The notes under the pieces were generated by a model, which had not been told where the DNA came from, searched no databases, and saw only the letters and a program-made list of their open reading frames with translations. This document shows positions 19,651-30,486 of a DNA stretch of 64,000 nucleotides, in pieces. The translations under genes and the position numbers were made by a program. Numbering within the stretch: the stretch's first letter is position 1; each line of letters begins with the position of its first letter. Source of the DNA: a virus. Location: positions 126,001 through 190,000 of the IMG/VR virus record IMGVR_UViG_3300045970_000794. One strand, written 5' to 3'.

Positions 19651-20274
19651 TTAAGAATTATTATCTAACTCATCTAAATAACATAAATATGGGGTGTATT
19701 TTAAGCCATTATTAAGGTAAAACATATCATCATTATATTGTTCGGGTAATTCTTTTTGAGTTATTAACCCATTGGCTAATGCGCTGAAGTTTTCCTTAAC
19801 TTTTTCTGGGTCCTTGCCAGTAAACTTAGATAATTCTAGGTCAAATCCGAATATTATCCCATCACCGTATAAATAAATCATTCGATTATCGTGAATATAT
19901 CCAATTAATTTATCAATGCTTTTAAGTTTATCATATGTTTTGACTAGGCTATCATGTGATAGGTGAACTATATCAATGAAAAAATATATTATATCTGATT
20001 GTAGTTTTTCATAGCAAAAATTAACAAATAACTCAATATCAGATTCATATTCTCTAACCGCTTCACTTTTAGTGAATGTCCAATGAGTATTTTCATCAAT
20101 TTTACGGGTCTTAATTATTAATTCAGTATCTGGAAATAACCCACACGCATATTCATAACCAACAATTAGTGTTGGTATACCTTCATAACAATCATCTAGT
20201 GATGTGACCACATTAAAGCGGTCACTCACGTTAACTTTTTGTTTGGTTGAAACAATATTTCCGATTTTTTTCAC
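19651..20274 (-). CDS. Hypothetical protein, GTG start, possibly leaderless
   Basis: Encodes about 207 residues beginning GTG AAA AAA ATC. No family is recognised; the sequence is an alpha/beta mix with repeated aromatic and acidic residues (DIIYFFIDIVHLSHDSL, DGIIFGFDLE). A good Bacteroidota-type promoter (TTG-N20-TATATTTG) ends only four bases before the GTG. The transcript should therefore begin at or next to the start codon, which would make it leaderless unless the true start lies further in. No other in-frame start codon near the N-terminus is evident. Confidence 0.65.
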   Translation of the reverse strand: MKKIGNIVSTKQKVNVSDRFNVVTSLDDCYEGIPTLIVGYEYACGLFPDTELIIKTRKIDENTHWTFTKSEAVREYESDIELFVNFCYEKLQSDIIYFFIDIVHLSHDSLVKTYDKLKSIDKLIGYIHDNRMIYLYGDGIIFGFDLELSKFTGKDPEKVKENFSALANGLITQKELPEQYNDDMFYLNNGLKYTPYLCYLDELDNNS

Positions 20275-20278
20275 AGTA

Positions 20279-20309
20279 CAAATATACTATAAAAAAATTA
20301 AAAATACAA
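20279..20309 (-). promoter_or_regulatory. Bacteroidota-type promoter, TTG-N20-TATATTTG
   Basis: On the minus strand TTG (20307-20309) and TATATTTG (20279-20286) are separated by 20 bases. This matches the known Bacteroidota sigma-A form (-33 TTG, -7 TAnnTTTG). It overlaps the last codons of the hub gene and drives the 207-residue gene. Confidence 0.65.
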
Positions 20310-20310
20310 A

Positions 20311-23300
20311 TTAAACATATTCATCTGTCATATAATCACTATATTTTGGTACATATGCCGTCCATCCATAACGTGATAATGGTCTTGGTGATGGTGTACC
20401 ACTTAATGGTGGTGTTGGTGTGTCAAATGTAGTTTGTTTTTGTATTACTTGTACTGGGTCGTTAACAATCGATGATTTTAATTTATTACCACTACTATCA
20501 AGTTGACGTGAAGTTCCATTTACTAGTGGACTATTATCCCAAAACTGACTCTTATTAGTAGCTGTTCTAATTTCCAAATGTAAATGTGGTCCAGCAGTTA
20601 ATCCACCAAATGAATTACCAGCTGATGTTTTTGGACATGTAGTTGGATTTCCACCAGATTCTGCAATTTTTTGAGATTTTGTTACTTTAAGGTTGGTTGG
20701 GTACTTATAATTCGCACTACCATCTATTTGGTCATAATTACTAATACCAGCGGATGTTAATATTGCACTATCGATAGCATTCAAATGCCCATAAAGACTA
20801 AATACTTTTTCACCATTAACATCATGTTCAATTATCATATGTAAACCAAACCCACTTCCAATTCCAATATAATAAATCGTTCCATCTGAAATTGTATGAA
20901 CATTTGTGTCAACTGGACAATAAATATCAATACCATAATGTGGTGATGTATCACTCGCACCCCTTAATCCAATTGGTGAACCAATTTTATGTTTAACATC
21001 AACTGGATATACAGCATCTAATGCAAGTACAGTATCAGATTTCATTTCACCATCTTTAATCCATTGGTCGTCTTTATTTGTTGCGGTTGATAATGTACCA
21101 CCAAATATACCAGTCAATTGAGATTTAGTATTTACACTATTATTAATATCACCAATAAAATCACTAAAAATAGTGGATGCATCTAATAATTGAGTCTTTT
21201 CTCTTCTAATTCTAACACCTTTAAATTTAGTTGTCATATGATTAGGAGTTATTGAATGACTAGTTTTAATAATCCAATATGCACCTCTAAACATAGGGAT
21301 ATTATTCAATTGGAAATACATCATTGGTTGAATCATAGCATTACCTAAACATTCAACTTCACACGAATATGACCTAACCGAATATAAATTAAATAAATTT
21401 TGACCAATATGTGATTTATTGGTTGGTGAACCATTTTGTGCAATATCATCAATTATTTTTAACCCTTCATCAGTTTCAGTAAATTCTTGTTGGTCTAATA
21501 ACACATCTTTAAAAATGCTTTGGTTTTCATTACCATAATTAACAACAAATACTGGAACAGCTGTTGCATTAGATTCAAAGAAATCATCTGGAACACCAGT
21601 ACCATCTTTAACACCAAAATTAAACCCATCACTTTTAAAATTTGAATCCGAAAAATCTAAATGTTGTGAACGTTGACCTAAATAAACACAAATAAATGAT
21701 GGTCCAACAGTCATATTAGCACCATTAGCAACTTTATTATATGAATATGGGGTGAACATGGCCCTTAACTGTTTTTCTTCCTTAAAATTAACAAATGAAG
21801 GTAATGGAATGAAATCCATATAATTATCACTTAATATTCTACCGAATACATCATAGATGCTTTGATTGTAATTACCAACAATTAAATTAGCAATTGCTGC
21901 TGGGTTAATAAGTAAATCATTAGAAATATCAACATAACTCCTAGTTATAAATTTAAAAGTATCAATTAAGTGAGTATTACTATTATTTGTCCTACCAGCA
22001 CCATTACATGTTTCCCATGGATAATCGCCATTATTACCAGAAATCCATTTATCAAAAATCGCTTTAATATTTCGATAAATGTTTAATTTTAACATATTAT
22101 TATCAATGTTAGCATCAGTAAGCATTGTTGTTTCATTTTCTTCTTTTTTCTCACCAAGCTCATTAAGTTGGGCGAAAAATGCTGATAAATAATTTTCTAA
22201 GTCTTTTAAATCAATACTAATTGGGTATCTATTATGGTAATTTGAATATGTTGCTGGAAACGCATCTTTATTTGGGTCATCATGGGTTTGATTCCATATT
22301 CTCCATGTTGAATTAACAATTAAAATTGGTTTCTCAATGAAATTCATTAGTAAAGTATTGGTATTAGCTGATAATGCTGGATTTTTTATTGTTGGGTTGG
22401 CTAATAAATTAGGTTCAATACTTGAAATAAATTCAGTTGTTGCCCATGAGTTAAATAAATTAATAAACTCTTGTTTAACTTGCCATGGTAAATTAATTAT
22501 AACTCTCTCAATAGGTGATGGTGCTTCATCATGTCTAATAGTTAATGGCGCATACGCACCAGCACCACCTGGTGTTATATAGGTAAATTCATTGTAAATT
22601 AATTTAAAATTGTTTTGTTCAGCAACTGTTAATGTTCTACCATCACTTAATAATTTGTTATTAGCAATAAATATAATAGGGTCTGGTGTTTGGCTATATC
22701 TCCAAAGTATTCCACCTAAAAATAATGCCCAAGCATATGGTGCTCTAATTAATCCAGCCCTCTCTGAAAATAAACCTCTAATATCGTCTGGTCTTAAAAT
22801 ACCAATATAATCACCATTAGTTTCATATTTAAAAAAATCAGTAAAATTTAAATTACTAGTTGTATTTGATATTAATCCTTGAAATGGTAGTGAATGCAAA
22901 AATAAAAAAGCTTTTGCTTGTGGACTAGTTTGATGAGTATAAAAATCACTACCAAATAATGGTTTATAGTCATATCTATTAGTAGATATAATATCATTCC
23001 AAGAACCATATACAATACCATTAAAATATGATGAATTAGTGCCACCAGAAGTTCGATTATAAATAGCATCTCTATATGGCCATATTGGTGCTGCTGACAT
23101 GCCAGCACCGCCAGTACCACCACCAGGATGATAAATATAACTAGCCTCAGCTGGTGTTGTTATAATTTCAAAATATGTTTTTTCAGATGAGAAAAAATTA
23201 TATAACCCATCGTAAGAATCTAATTTACCATTTAATTCATAATCAATATTATAAAAATCCTGTGTTTTAAATGTAAAACCATTTGGCCTCCAATTTGAAT

Positions 23301-25878
23301 TATCTGGGTTTGGATATACTTTTAATTTATTTAATTCATTAGCTTTCATACCAGTATCAAATTTATCACTTTTATACCCATTTTTTGTTAATATTTTTTC
23401 ATAAATCTCTTCATCATAGCCAATAGTACTAGCATATTTTTTATATTCATCCCATGGAAGAATTTTAACATAAGTAGCACCATCTAAATTTAATTCATCA
23501 GCATTGGCTCTAGTGTATTTAGTAATAGTGTTAGTTGGATTAGTACTTGAATAATTTGGTGTTACACAATTACCAAAAATAGTTGATTTTAATTCTAATT
23601 GTTTTAATTCATCTCTAGATTTTAAATTATTAAAACTTTCATAGAAATAATTACCAGTCACTATTTTTTTATCATCACCAACATTATTTATATTTTCACT
23701 TCTTAATGGAATGTAAACTCTATAATGATTAGTTATTGGTATTGTAGCTGCGTCTTTTATGAATGTGTATTCATAATAATTACTAGTGGGTGATTTATAT
23801 ATAACTTTTGGTCTAGAAGTTTGTGTTGGTTTATCAACAAGTGTTTCATTGTTTTGTGCTATAGCATCATTAATTAATAAATTAGCAGCTGCTGATGTAT
23901 TAACTGATTTATAATATCTATCTTTTATAAATGCTAACATTTTTACTGGTGCATATCTATAAAGATTTGTAGCTTCTAATGCGCCCATTGTCTTTATTTC
24001 AAAATCAGTTAAATTACGATTACTATAACCCATAAATATAAATGCTCGCTCTAATATCAACAACATCATATCCCAATATTTTTCACCTCTAATATCAGTA
24101 TTTAACGTTAAATTAAATGGATTATATGATTTAGCTAACATAGTATCCATTGGATTTACAGGGAACCAACCATCTTTTGCATTGGTTTGAGAATTGAGAT
24201 ATTCTTGGTCTTGTCTAGCTGATTTTAATATACCATCCAATAATTCATTAATAAATTGAACCTCAGTTATTTTATCATGATTAGCAATTGTACCTAACCA
24301 TTCTTCATTATTAGTGGCATCACTATATTTTGGAAATGGCAAAATATCTTTATCTTTTGGATTTGTATAATCAAAATATTTAGTGTGATTTTTAAGTGTA
24401 GCTGTTCTATCAGAACTTTTTTTAGCATTGTCAGCAACTTCACTTATTCGCTGTAATAATACCTCACAACTAGTTGTGAATATTTCAAAAATATTTTTAA
24501 TCGATGGAGTAAATGTTAATGCCCGTGTTACTTGGTCTTTAACTGCATCAGATACCTTTTTTTTATTTAATTTTAACGCTTCTAATGAATCGAACTCAGT
24601 TGTAACCACTTCTTTATCCGCTTCTCTTAAATCAAACACTAATAAATTATTAAATGTTTTTAATTCAGTTGATATATTAGCCAAAGCAATTGCATCAATA
24701 CCATTAATAGGACCACCAGATGGTAATAATAAATCATTATATTTAAGTTCGGTCATCCTTCCACCTCTTAATTTAAATAATGATGGTGTAAATTTAGATG
24801 ATGGTAATTGTGAGTTAATAGTAGTAATCGTATTTTCAATATCAGTATCGTATCTATCAACAATTTCATCAATTTCGCTTTGTTTACTACTACTAGGTTT
24901 TTTAATTACAATTAGCCCAGATACTGGTGACGATATTTCACTAGCATTACCAACACTTGTTTGAATATCATCATAAAATGATTTAGTCTCTGTTTTTATA
25001 TCATCAATAAGTGACAAAATTGAATTTAAAACACCATTTTGTGTTATGGATGGGTCAGAATCTGATAATTGTTGTATTGAAATGGTTAATTTATCAACTT
25101 GTCTAATCAATTCATTAATTGATATTATATGGTTTGAATCTCTGGTCGCACCAACATCAGATTTAATACTTTCTAATATTTTTTTACCAGCATCGGTTTC
25201 CTCTACACCTCTTAAATAACCAACTAACATGTCAGTTAAAAATGCATATGTATATCCAATAAAATCACATGATATTTCGAAATTACCAGTTTTTGAATTA
25301 AATTTTGATGTAAATTTAGTTAAATGAAGACAATATTGAACTTGCATTCCATAATAACCCTTTATTTTCAAACTAAATATTGGATATGGTAATTCAAAAA
25401 ATACTCTATATTGTGAATTCATACCAGCGGCAAATATACTACCACCTCTAACATCAATCATTTCAATATGAATCATTGGTGCGTATGATGTATTAAATTC
25501 AATATTAATACTAGTAATACCTAGTGCTTCAGCATTACCCCCACTTTGACTAAGTTTAGCATCAATGTCAGTATAATTAGTTGTTAATGAATTACGAACT
25601 CGACTATTACCATCAGTACCTACAACATTACTTTCAGAACCTTTAATGAAATTAACTGACATGCTTTTGTTATTACTATTATCAACATAACCACCACCAT
25701 TACCAGTTGCTAGAATAATTGTTCTAGCTTTTTTTGCAGTTGTTAATTCAACATTAATACATAATTCTTCCAATGGCATTGAATGTCTATCATATATTTG
25801 CCCTTTTTCATTTTCTAATTGGTTTGGGTCTACAATTAAAACCCTACCATATCCATTTGATAATAATTTATCTTCCAT
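20311..25878 (-). CDS. Giant tail hub protein with C-terminal M23 peptidase (tail lysin)
   Basis: Encodes 1855 residues. The C-terminal domain (about residues 1615-1790) is a complete LytM/M23 zinc endopeptidase: HYGIDIYCPVDTNV (first His and Asp), LYGHL, and GPHLHLEIR (HxH). It should cut peptidoglycan cross-links during tail penetration, the job that lysozyme does in T4 gp5. The N-terminal part is beta-rich with a coiled coil near residues 260-330. The first codons overlap the gp53-like gene, and the gp27-position gene lies upstream, so the hub context is strong. The central 1000 residues are not recognised. Fusing hub and peptidase in one very long chain is unusual. Confidence 0.85.
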   Translation of the reverse strand: MEDKLLSNGYGRVLIVDPNQLENEKGQIYDRHSMPLEELCINVELTTAKKARTIILATGNGGGYVDNSNNKSMSVNFIKGSESNVVGTDGNSRVRNSLTTNYTDIDAKLSQSGGNAEALGITSINIEFNTSYAPMIHIEMIDVRGGSIFAAGMNSQYRVFFELPYPIFSLKIKGYYGMQVQYCLHLTKFTSKFNSKTGNFEISCDFIGYTYAFLTDMLVGYLRGVEETDAGKKILESIKSDVGATRDSNHIISINELIRQVDKLTISIQQLSDSDPSITQNGVLNSILSLIDDIKTETKSFYDDIQTSVGNASEISSPVSGLIVIKKPSSSKQSEIDEIVDRYDTDIENTITTINSQLPSSKFTPSLFKLRGGRMTELKYNDLLLPSGGPINGIDAIALANISTELKTFNNLLVFDLREADKEVVTTEFDSLEALKLNKKKVSDAVKDQVTRALTFTPSIKNIFEIFTTSCEVLLQRISEVADNAKKSSDRTATLKNHTKYFDYTNPKDKDILPFPKYSDATNNEEWLGTIANHDKITEVQFINELLDGILKSARQDQEYLNSQTNAKDGWFPVNPMDTMLAKSYNPFNLTLNTDIRGEKYWDMMLLILERAFIFMGYSNRNLTDFEIKTMGALEATNLYRYAPVKMLAFIKDRYYKSVNTSAAANLLINDAIAQNNETLVDKPTQTSRPKVIYKSPTSNYYEYTFIKDAATIPITNHYRVYIPLRSENINNVGDDKKIVTGNYFYESFNNLKSRDELKQLELKSTIFGNCVTPNYSSTNPTNTITKYTRANADELNLDGATYVKILPWDEYKKYASTIGYDEEIYEKILTKNGYKSDKFDTGMKANELNKLKVYPNPDNSNWRPNGFTFKTQDFYNIDYELNGKLDSYDGLYNFFSSEKTYFEIITTPAEASYIYHPGGGTGGAGMSAAPIWPYRDAIYNRTSGGTNSSYFNGIVYGSWNDIISTNRYDYKPLFGSDFYTHQTSPQAKAFLFLHSLPFQGLISNTTSNLNFTDFFKYETNGDYIGILRPDDIRGLFSERAGLIRAPYAWALFLGGILWRYSQTPDPIIFIANNKLLSDGRTLTVAEQNNFKLIYNEFTYITPGGAGAYAPLTIRHDEAPSPIERVIINLPWQVKQEFINLFNSWATTEFISSIEPNLLANPTIKNPALSANTNTLLMNFIEKPILIVNSTWRIWNQTHDDPNKDAFPATYSNYHNRYPISIDLKDLENYLSAFFAQLNELGEKKEENETTMLTDANIDNNMLKLNIYRNIKAIFDKWISGNNGDYPWETCNGAGRTNNSNTHLIDTFKFITRSYVDISNDLLINPAAIANLIVGNYNQSIYDVFGRILSDNYMDFIPLPSFVNFKEEKQLRAMFTPYSYNKVANGANMTVGPSFICVYLGQRSQHLDFSDSNFKSDGFNFGVKDGTGVPDDFFESNATAVPVFVVNYGNENQSIFKDVLLDQQEFTETDEGLKIIDDIAQNGSPTNKSHIGQNLFNLYSVRSYSCEVECLGNAMIQPMMYFQLNNIPMFRGAYWIIKTSHSITPNHMTTKFKGVRIRREKTQLLDASTIFSDFIGDINNSVNTKSQLTGIFGGTLSTATNKDDQWIKDGEMKSDTVLALDAVYPVDVKHKIGSPIGLRGASDTSPHYGIDIYCPVDTNVHTISDGTIYYIGIGSGFGLHMIIEHDVNGEKVFSLYGHLNAIDSAILTSAGISNYDQIDGSANYKYPTNLKVTKSQKIAESGGNPTTCPKTSAGNSFGGLTAGPHLHLEIRTATNKSQFWDNSPLVNGTSRQLDSSGNKLKSSIVNDPVQVIQKQTTFDTPTPPLSGTPSPRPLSRYGWTAYVPKYSDYMTDEYV

Positions 25879-26191
25879 TTAATTCAATGTGTTTGTTAAC
25901 TTTATTTTCATAGATTTCCAAAGATTTATTAAATGGAAACGGTACTGTTAAAACCGTTCCATCTGGTATATTAAATTCTAAGCCACCATATTGTGGATTT
26001 GCTGCAAGAATTAACCATCCGTGGAAAGGATTATTATAATACGTTTGACTTATTTTGTCAAGTCTAGTAACTCCTAAACGATAAAGAATTTGTTTATCAC
26101 CTTGTTTAGGTTCTAAAAATATACCAGGAACTGGTTTTATATCACCATTGGCTCTAAATGCCTCATATCTATCGAAATATCCTCTTCCCAT
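25868..26191 (-). CDS. Baseplate wedge protein, gp53-like (LysM-like)
   Basis: Encodes 107 residues. YRLGVTRLDKISQTYYNNPFHGWLIL followed by ANPQYGG, IPDGTVLTVPFPF and a final EIYENKVN is the pattern of T4 gp53 / LysM-like baseplate proteins. It overlaps the hub-peptidase start by 11 bases, so the two are probably translated together. In T4, gp53 links neighbouring wedges around the hub. Confidence 0.8.
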   Translation of the reverse strand: MGRGYFDRYEAFRANGDIKPVPGIFLEPKQGDKQILYRLGVTRLDKISQTYYNNPFHGWLILAANPQYGGLEFNIPDGTVLTVPFPFNKSLEIYENKVNKHIELNGR

Positions 26192-26193
26192 AA

Positions 26194-29100
26194 TTAACTT
26201 GTTTTAACAATTGTCATTTTACCACCACATTCGTTAGTTGAACTCAATAATTTTACATTAAGCATCGTAGAAACTTCCGTTTTTTGATACCCAGTACCTT
26301 CTGGTGCAACATATTTAACTTTAATTGCATGATTACCTTTTGATATTGTTTTACCATCTAAATAATATACAATTTTATCTGATTCAGTATGTGGTTCATC
26401 AAAATCACCTTCAAAATATAATACATCAGTTCCTATATCAGTAGTAGTACCATTAAAAATATAAAACTTAAATCTTCCAGGTGGTAATTCAGTATAATTA
26501 TCATCATTAATTTTAAATTCAACCCTAATTTCAGAACTAGAACCAGCCGTTGTATACCAAAAATTAAAGTCAACAGTTATACCACTTGTTGAAGCCATTG
26601 GATTGATTATAATATCTTCATTTTTCTTTCCTTCAATTTGATTAATACTCCTTGGCTTTGCTTTTGTCATATTACCATAAATGTCAGTACGGTCAGTATT
26701 TACATTACTATCCCATTGTCTATTTGTTCCATGTTTATAACCTTCTTTTAATTTACCATTTTCAATATAATCGGGTCTTTCACTATAAACTTCATTATTA
26801 GCAAAGAAATTAAATGATACAGCATTTTGTAATCGATTAATTGGACCTTGTAAACTTGAGCCCCCAACAAATTTAAAATTTAAATCAACTGTTGCTAACA
26901 TTGGTTGAACACCAATACCTTCTGGGTTTAAATCCCAAACTAATGGTTCGTATGTGAAATTAATTGAATCAATAACAATTTTAGTATGGTAAAAATCACC
27001 AATCCTTAAAATACAAACTGGTGGCCTACCAAATGCTAAATTTTCTGGGTTTGATGAATTTTCACCTGTTGAACCTTGTCTACCACATTGTTGTAAGAAA
27101 GTTAGTCTACTATTTAAACCTTCTGGTGTTGTCGAATGAAATGCTGGGTGGAACCATCTTAACTTTTGGCGAATATCATCATAAACATATTTGTTAATAT
27201 CCTGTAATTTAAAGAAATATTCAGCTTCATCAATATACTTAGATTTGCGAAGACTCATATTTAAATCTTCAGTTAAAAATTCGTCATCAATTATGTCTGG
27301 TGTTAATGCCCCATCTAAACTAGGGTCATAATAAAAATATAAATCAACTTTTCTAGCCATAATATCTTCTTTAGTAATAACTTGTGCTATATAATATTGT
27401 TCTTCACTCATACCATTTTTTGGAATAACTGGCACTGTTATAACACCTGTTTTTACAATCTTAACTCTTTTTTCAGCATCTAGTATATTTGCCTTTTTAA
27501 ATTTATCAATTAAAAATGTTCGTAAAGAATTAGCTCTATCTTTAGCTAAATTTTCATTATTAACTTCACCAGAACTACTAGCATAACCCTTAATATTTAC
27601 ACTTAAAGCTCCATTTTTACAAGAATTAAGTATTTTTTTAAATGTTTCATCATTTATTAATAAATTATGCCATGAATATTCACCAGTATCATTTAACATA
27701 TAAGATGTTGGATATGGGATATTATGCTGACCATATGGTGATTCTTCTTTAAATGTTTTAACACCATTTGCAGTTTCATAAATTGATGACCATGTTAAAT
27801 CGCTGACCGAATAAACTGCATTTGGAAAATAAACAGTTATTAATTGATTGTATGATAAATTACTTATTTTATTTTGACCCTCAGTTGCTTGTTTTACCTC
27901 CATAGCTGACAATTCAGCATTAGTCAATCTCATTTTAATGCTTGGTGGTAGTGTTTTACAGCCAGCCATTATATCTTCAATCTGATATTTTTCAGATGTA
28001 AATCTCAAATCATTTAACATTGAAGGGTGGTCGGCAATTACTTTAAATTGTAATGTGCCAGTTCTTTCAGTATTGCTATAAGTATAAATCGGTTCACTTC
28101 TTCCAATGAAAGTTGTTGTTTCCCAATTAACACTAGTACTATCAGTGAAATTAATATCATATGGTGGGAACCACATTATTCTACCCTTCATTGCTGGATT
28201 TAATGGGTCACCTGGTCCTTTTTCTGAATTAGGTAGATTATAATAGTCATCGGCCCACGCTAAATTTTCAATTGAAAGCATAAATCGTTTCATATTTAAA
28301 TTACCATCATTACTATCACCATAATATGGACTAACTCTTGCAAATCCATTATCATCCAATACGGATAAATGTCTATTATTTCTATGTACTGTACCAACAT
28401 CTAATCCTCTATGTTTCTGTAAATCACCAACACGGTTATATTGCTTTAATGTACTCCATGTTCTGCAAAATCTTCCATCTTCACCTTGAATTGCGCTACC
28501 TTTACTTATTGTTAAATCACCACAATTGTTTACCCTACCACCTGTTTGAATTTGGTCATATGCATCATTAGCAATTTTAGAATGTGAATTAACCATAGTA
28601 TCAATTTTTCCACTTTTGAATAATTCATAAGTTTTGTATAGAATACTACTTTTGTTTTTATATGGGTTAGGTGCTTCATATGCCGATACTGGCATTGTTG
28701 TACCGATTGGTGATTTATCACTACCACGTTTATAATCTGGCCAAACTTGATATTCTTGTTGTGATTCAACTACTGGTTGTCCATCAATAGTTTCATTTGT
28801 CATTAAATAAAAACTTCCAAATGGATTATCACTAGCTACGCTGTCTGGATAATTGTAAATATTACCATTGGTTCCATCTTTTTCTAATCTTTTATCACTA
28901 TAAGCTGGACGATACATGTTAATATCTAAGTTAGCAAATAACGCAATCACTTGGCCTTTACCAGTATTCTTAATTAATTCATTTTCACTTCTGATTTGTG
29001 TTTGAGTAGAACCCAATGTTGGTGCATATGTCCATGAATCAGCATCCATACCACTTGCTGGTGCTTGAAAGCCCATAAGTTTTGAAGTGAAATCTAAAGC

Positions 29101-30381
29101 TTTACCTAATGAAGTTTCAGATACAGTAATATCATAATTTGGTATTATTAAATCATGTCCAGTTAATAAACTCAATGGATTTAAATTAACATGTCCTATA
29201 GTTTCTTGTTGTAAATTGAAAGCTGCATTATTAGCTAAAGCAAATGCTAATTGTTGAGCACCAATACGACCTAATTCAGTATCATTGATAATTCCAATAG
29301 TTCCTAATGTTCTACCAGCTAACGTACTCCTTAAATCAAAATTAGTAACTAAACCATTTTGACTAAATCCTAAACTACCTGTTAATAAGCTTCCAATTAT
29401 ATCAGCTGGTTGTGTATCATAACCACCAACATTTAATTTATGTTTATCATCCAGATACTCAGTAGTTTGATTAGCTACATCACCTGGTACTCTACTTCCA
29501 ACGTCAACTGTAGTTTCATTATTGAAAGTATATTTATTCTTACCCATTAATGAATCCCTAAGATAATTACCAGCATTGCTTAAATTTGATACTAAATCAA
29601 CACCAGTTTTAGGATATGTTAAAGGGTGAGTATATTGTGGGAGTGGAACAATATTACCACTTGCATCAATTAAATCTGATTGAGTCATTGGTAATGTAAA
29701 ATTCTCATTAATATCAGTATAGGACCATGGCTGGCCTGATTGATATATGTTTGAATTCATAGCTTCTTCTCTTCTAATATCAGTTGAAGGACTTTCAATA
29801 GCATTTGGATTTTGTCCTACTTGCGCTAGTGTTGGTGATATACCTACTTGTACTTGGCTTCCGATAGCATCCAAACTATTTAATGTTGATAATAAATAAG
29901 GACTATTAGCTACCGTATCCAATATTAAATTTTGAGCTAATAATACAGTTCTTCTTTGAGTAGCAACATTATCAATCTCAATTGATGATTGAGTATGAAT
30001 AGTTCCATTAGTTATAAATTGCTGTGATTCAGTATCAACGAATTGTCCTAATGCATCATTCGCATTTAAAAAAGTATTATAATAACCATTCTGAATAATA
30101 GCATCGGCATATAAATCATTATTAAAGGCTTCAGCTCGTTTTTGATTGGCTACGTTGGTAATCTCAATTGATGATTGAATATGGCCACTAACAGGGTCTG
30201 AAATGAATTCTTGGGCAGTTATATCAACTGGCATACCAATAACGTCATTACTATGTAACATAACGTTATAATAAGCATTTTGAACAACAGCGTCAACTTG
30301 CAAATTTCTTAATAATAAATAATCTCTAATTTGTGGTGAACATGTATTAATATCACCGATACAGCTATAAGGAATTGGCAT
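26194..30381 (-). CDS. Large baseplate hub protein with embedded OmpA-like domain
   Basis: Encodes 1395 residues. The N-terminal 200 residues hold two to three degenerate repeats of about 65 residues, each with (N)YYN..L.(S/A)ND..G..VD, QEFI and QSSIEI.NVA.Q+R. Around residues 905-1020 there is an OmpA-like peptidoglycan-binding fold (LSVNIKGYASSSGEVNNENLAKDRANSLRTFL). The following block (about 1080-1240: WFHPAFHS, RPPVCILRIGDFYHTKIVID, YEPLVWDLNPEG) looks like a conserved baseplate-hub segment. The C-terminus reads as a beta-sandwich. The gene lies between the tape measure and gp53-like genes. A hub role plus cell-wall anchoring is inferred. Confidence 0.8.
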   Translation of the reverse strand: MPIPYSCIGDINTCSPQIRDYLLLRNLQVDAVVQNAYYNVMLHSNDVIGMPVDITAQEFISDPVSGHIQSSIEITNVANQKRAEAFNNDLYADAIIQNGYYNTFLNANDALGQFVDTESQQFITNGTIHTQSSIEIDNVATQRRTVLLAQNLILDTVANSPYLLSTLNSLDAIGSQVQVGISPTLAQVGQNPNAIESPSTDIRREEAMNSNIYQSGQPWSYTDINENFTLPMTQSDLIDASGNIVPLPQYTHPLTYPKTGVDLVSNLSNAGNYLRDSLMGKNKYTFNNETTVDVGSRVPGDVANQTTEYLDDKHKLNVGGYDTQPADIIGSLLTGSLGFSQNGLVTNFDLRSTLAGRTLGTIGIINDTELGRIGAQQLAFALANNAAFNLQQETIGHVNLNPLSLLTGHDLIIPNYDITVSETSLGKALDFTSKLMGFQAPASGMDADSWTYAPTLGSTQTQIRSENELIKNTGKGQVIALFANLDINMYRPAYSDKRLEKDGTNGNIYNYPDSVASDNPFGSFYLMTNETIDGQPVVESQQEYQVWPDYKRGSDKSPIGTTMPVSAYEAPNPYKNKSSILYKTYELFKSGKIDTMVNSHSKIANDAYDQIQTGGRVNNCGDLTISKGSAIQGEDGRFCRTWSTLKQYNRVGDLQKHRGLDVGTVHRNNRHLSVLDDNGFARVSPYYGDSNDGNLNMKRFMLSIENLAWADDYYNLPNSEKGPGDPLNPAMKGRIMWFPPYDINFTDSTSVNWETTTFIGRSEPIYTYSNTERTGTLQFKVIADHPSMLNDLRFTSEKYQIEDIMAGCKTLPPSIKMRLTNAELSAMEVKQATEGQNKISNLSYNQLITVYFPNAVYSVSDLTWSSIYETANGVKTFKEESPYGQHNIPYPTSYMLNDTGEYSWHNLLINDETFKKILNSCKNGALSVNIKGYASSSGEVNNENLAKDRANSLRTFLIDKFKKANILDAEKRVKIVKTGVITVPVIPKNGMSEEQYYIAQVITKEDIMARKVDLYFYYDPSLDGALTPDIIDDEFLTEDLNMSLRKSKYIDEAEYFFKLQDINKYVYDDIRQKLRWFHPAFHSTTPEGLNSRLTFLQQCGRQGSTGENSSNPENLAFGRPPVCILRIGDFYHTKIVIDSINFTYEPLVWDLNPEGIGVQPMLATVDLNFKFVGGSSLQGPINRLQNAVSFNFFANNEVYSERPDYIENGKLKEGYKHGTNRQWDSNVNTDRTDIYGNMTKAKPRSINQIEGKKNEDIIINPMASTSGITVDFNFWYTTAGSSSEIRVEFKINDDNYTELPPGRFKFYIFNGTTTDIGTDVLYFEGDFDEPHTESDKIVYYLDGKTISKGNHAIKVKYVAPEGTGYQKTEVSTMLNVKLLSSTNECGGKMTIVKTS

Positions 30382-30486
30382 AATATTAGTTTTTTATATA
30401 AATACCAACTTAATGAAAATTTTGACAAAATAAATAGTAAAAATATTTAAGAATAAATTGCGATGGGATAATAATATAATAATAAA

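Noticed and set aside
24428-24964. 178-codon rightward frame antisense to the hub gene
   Set aside because: It mirrors the hub frame, has no leader signals and low-information composition; the hub frame is continuous.
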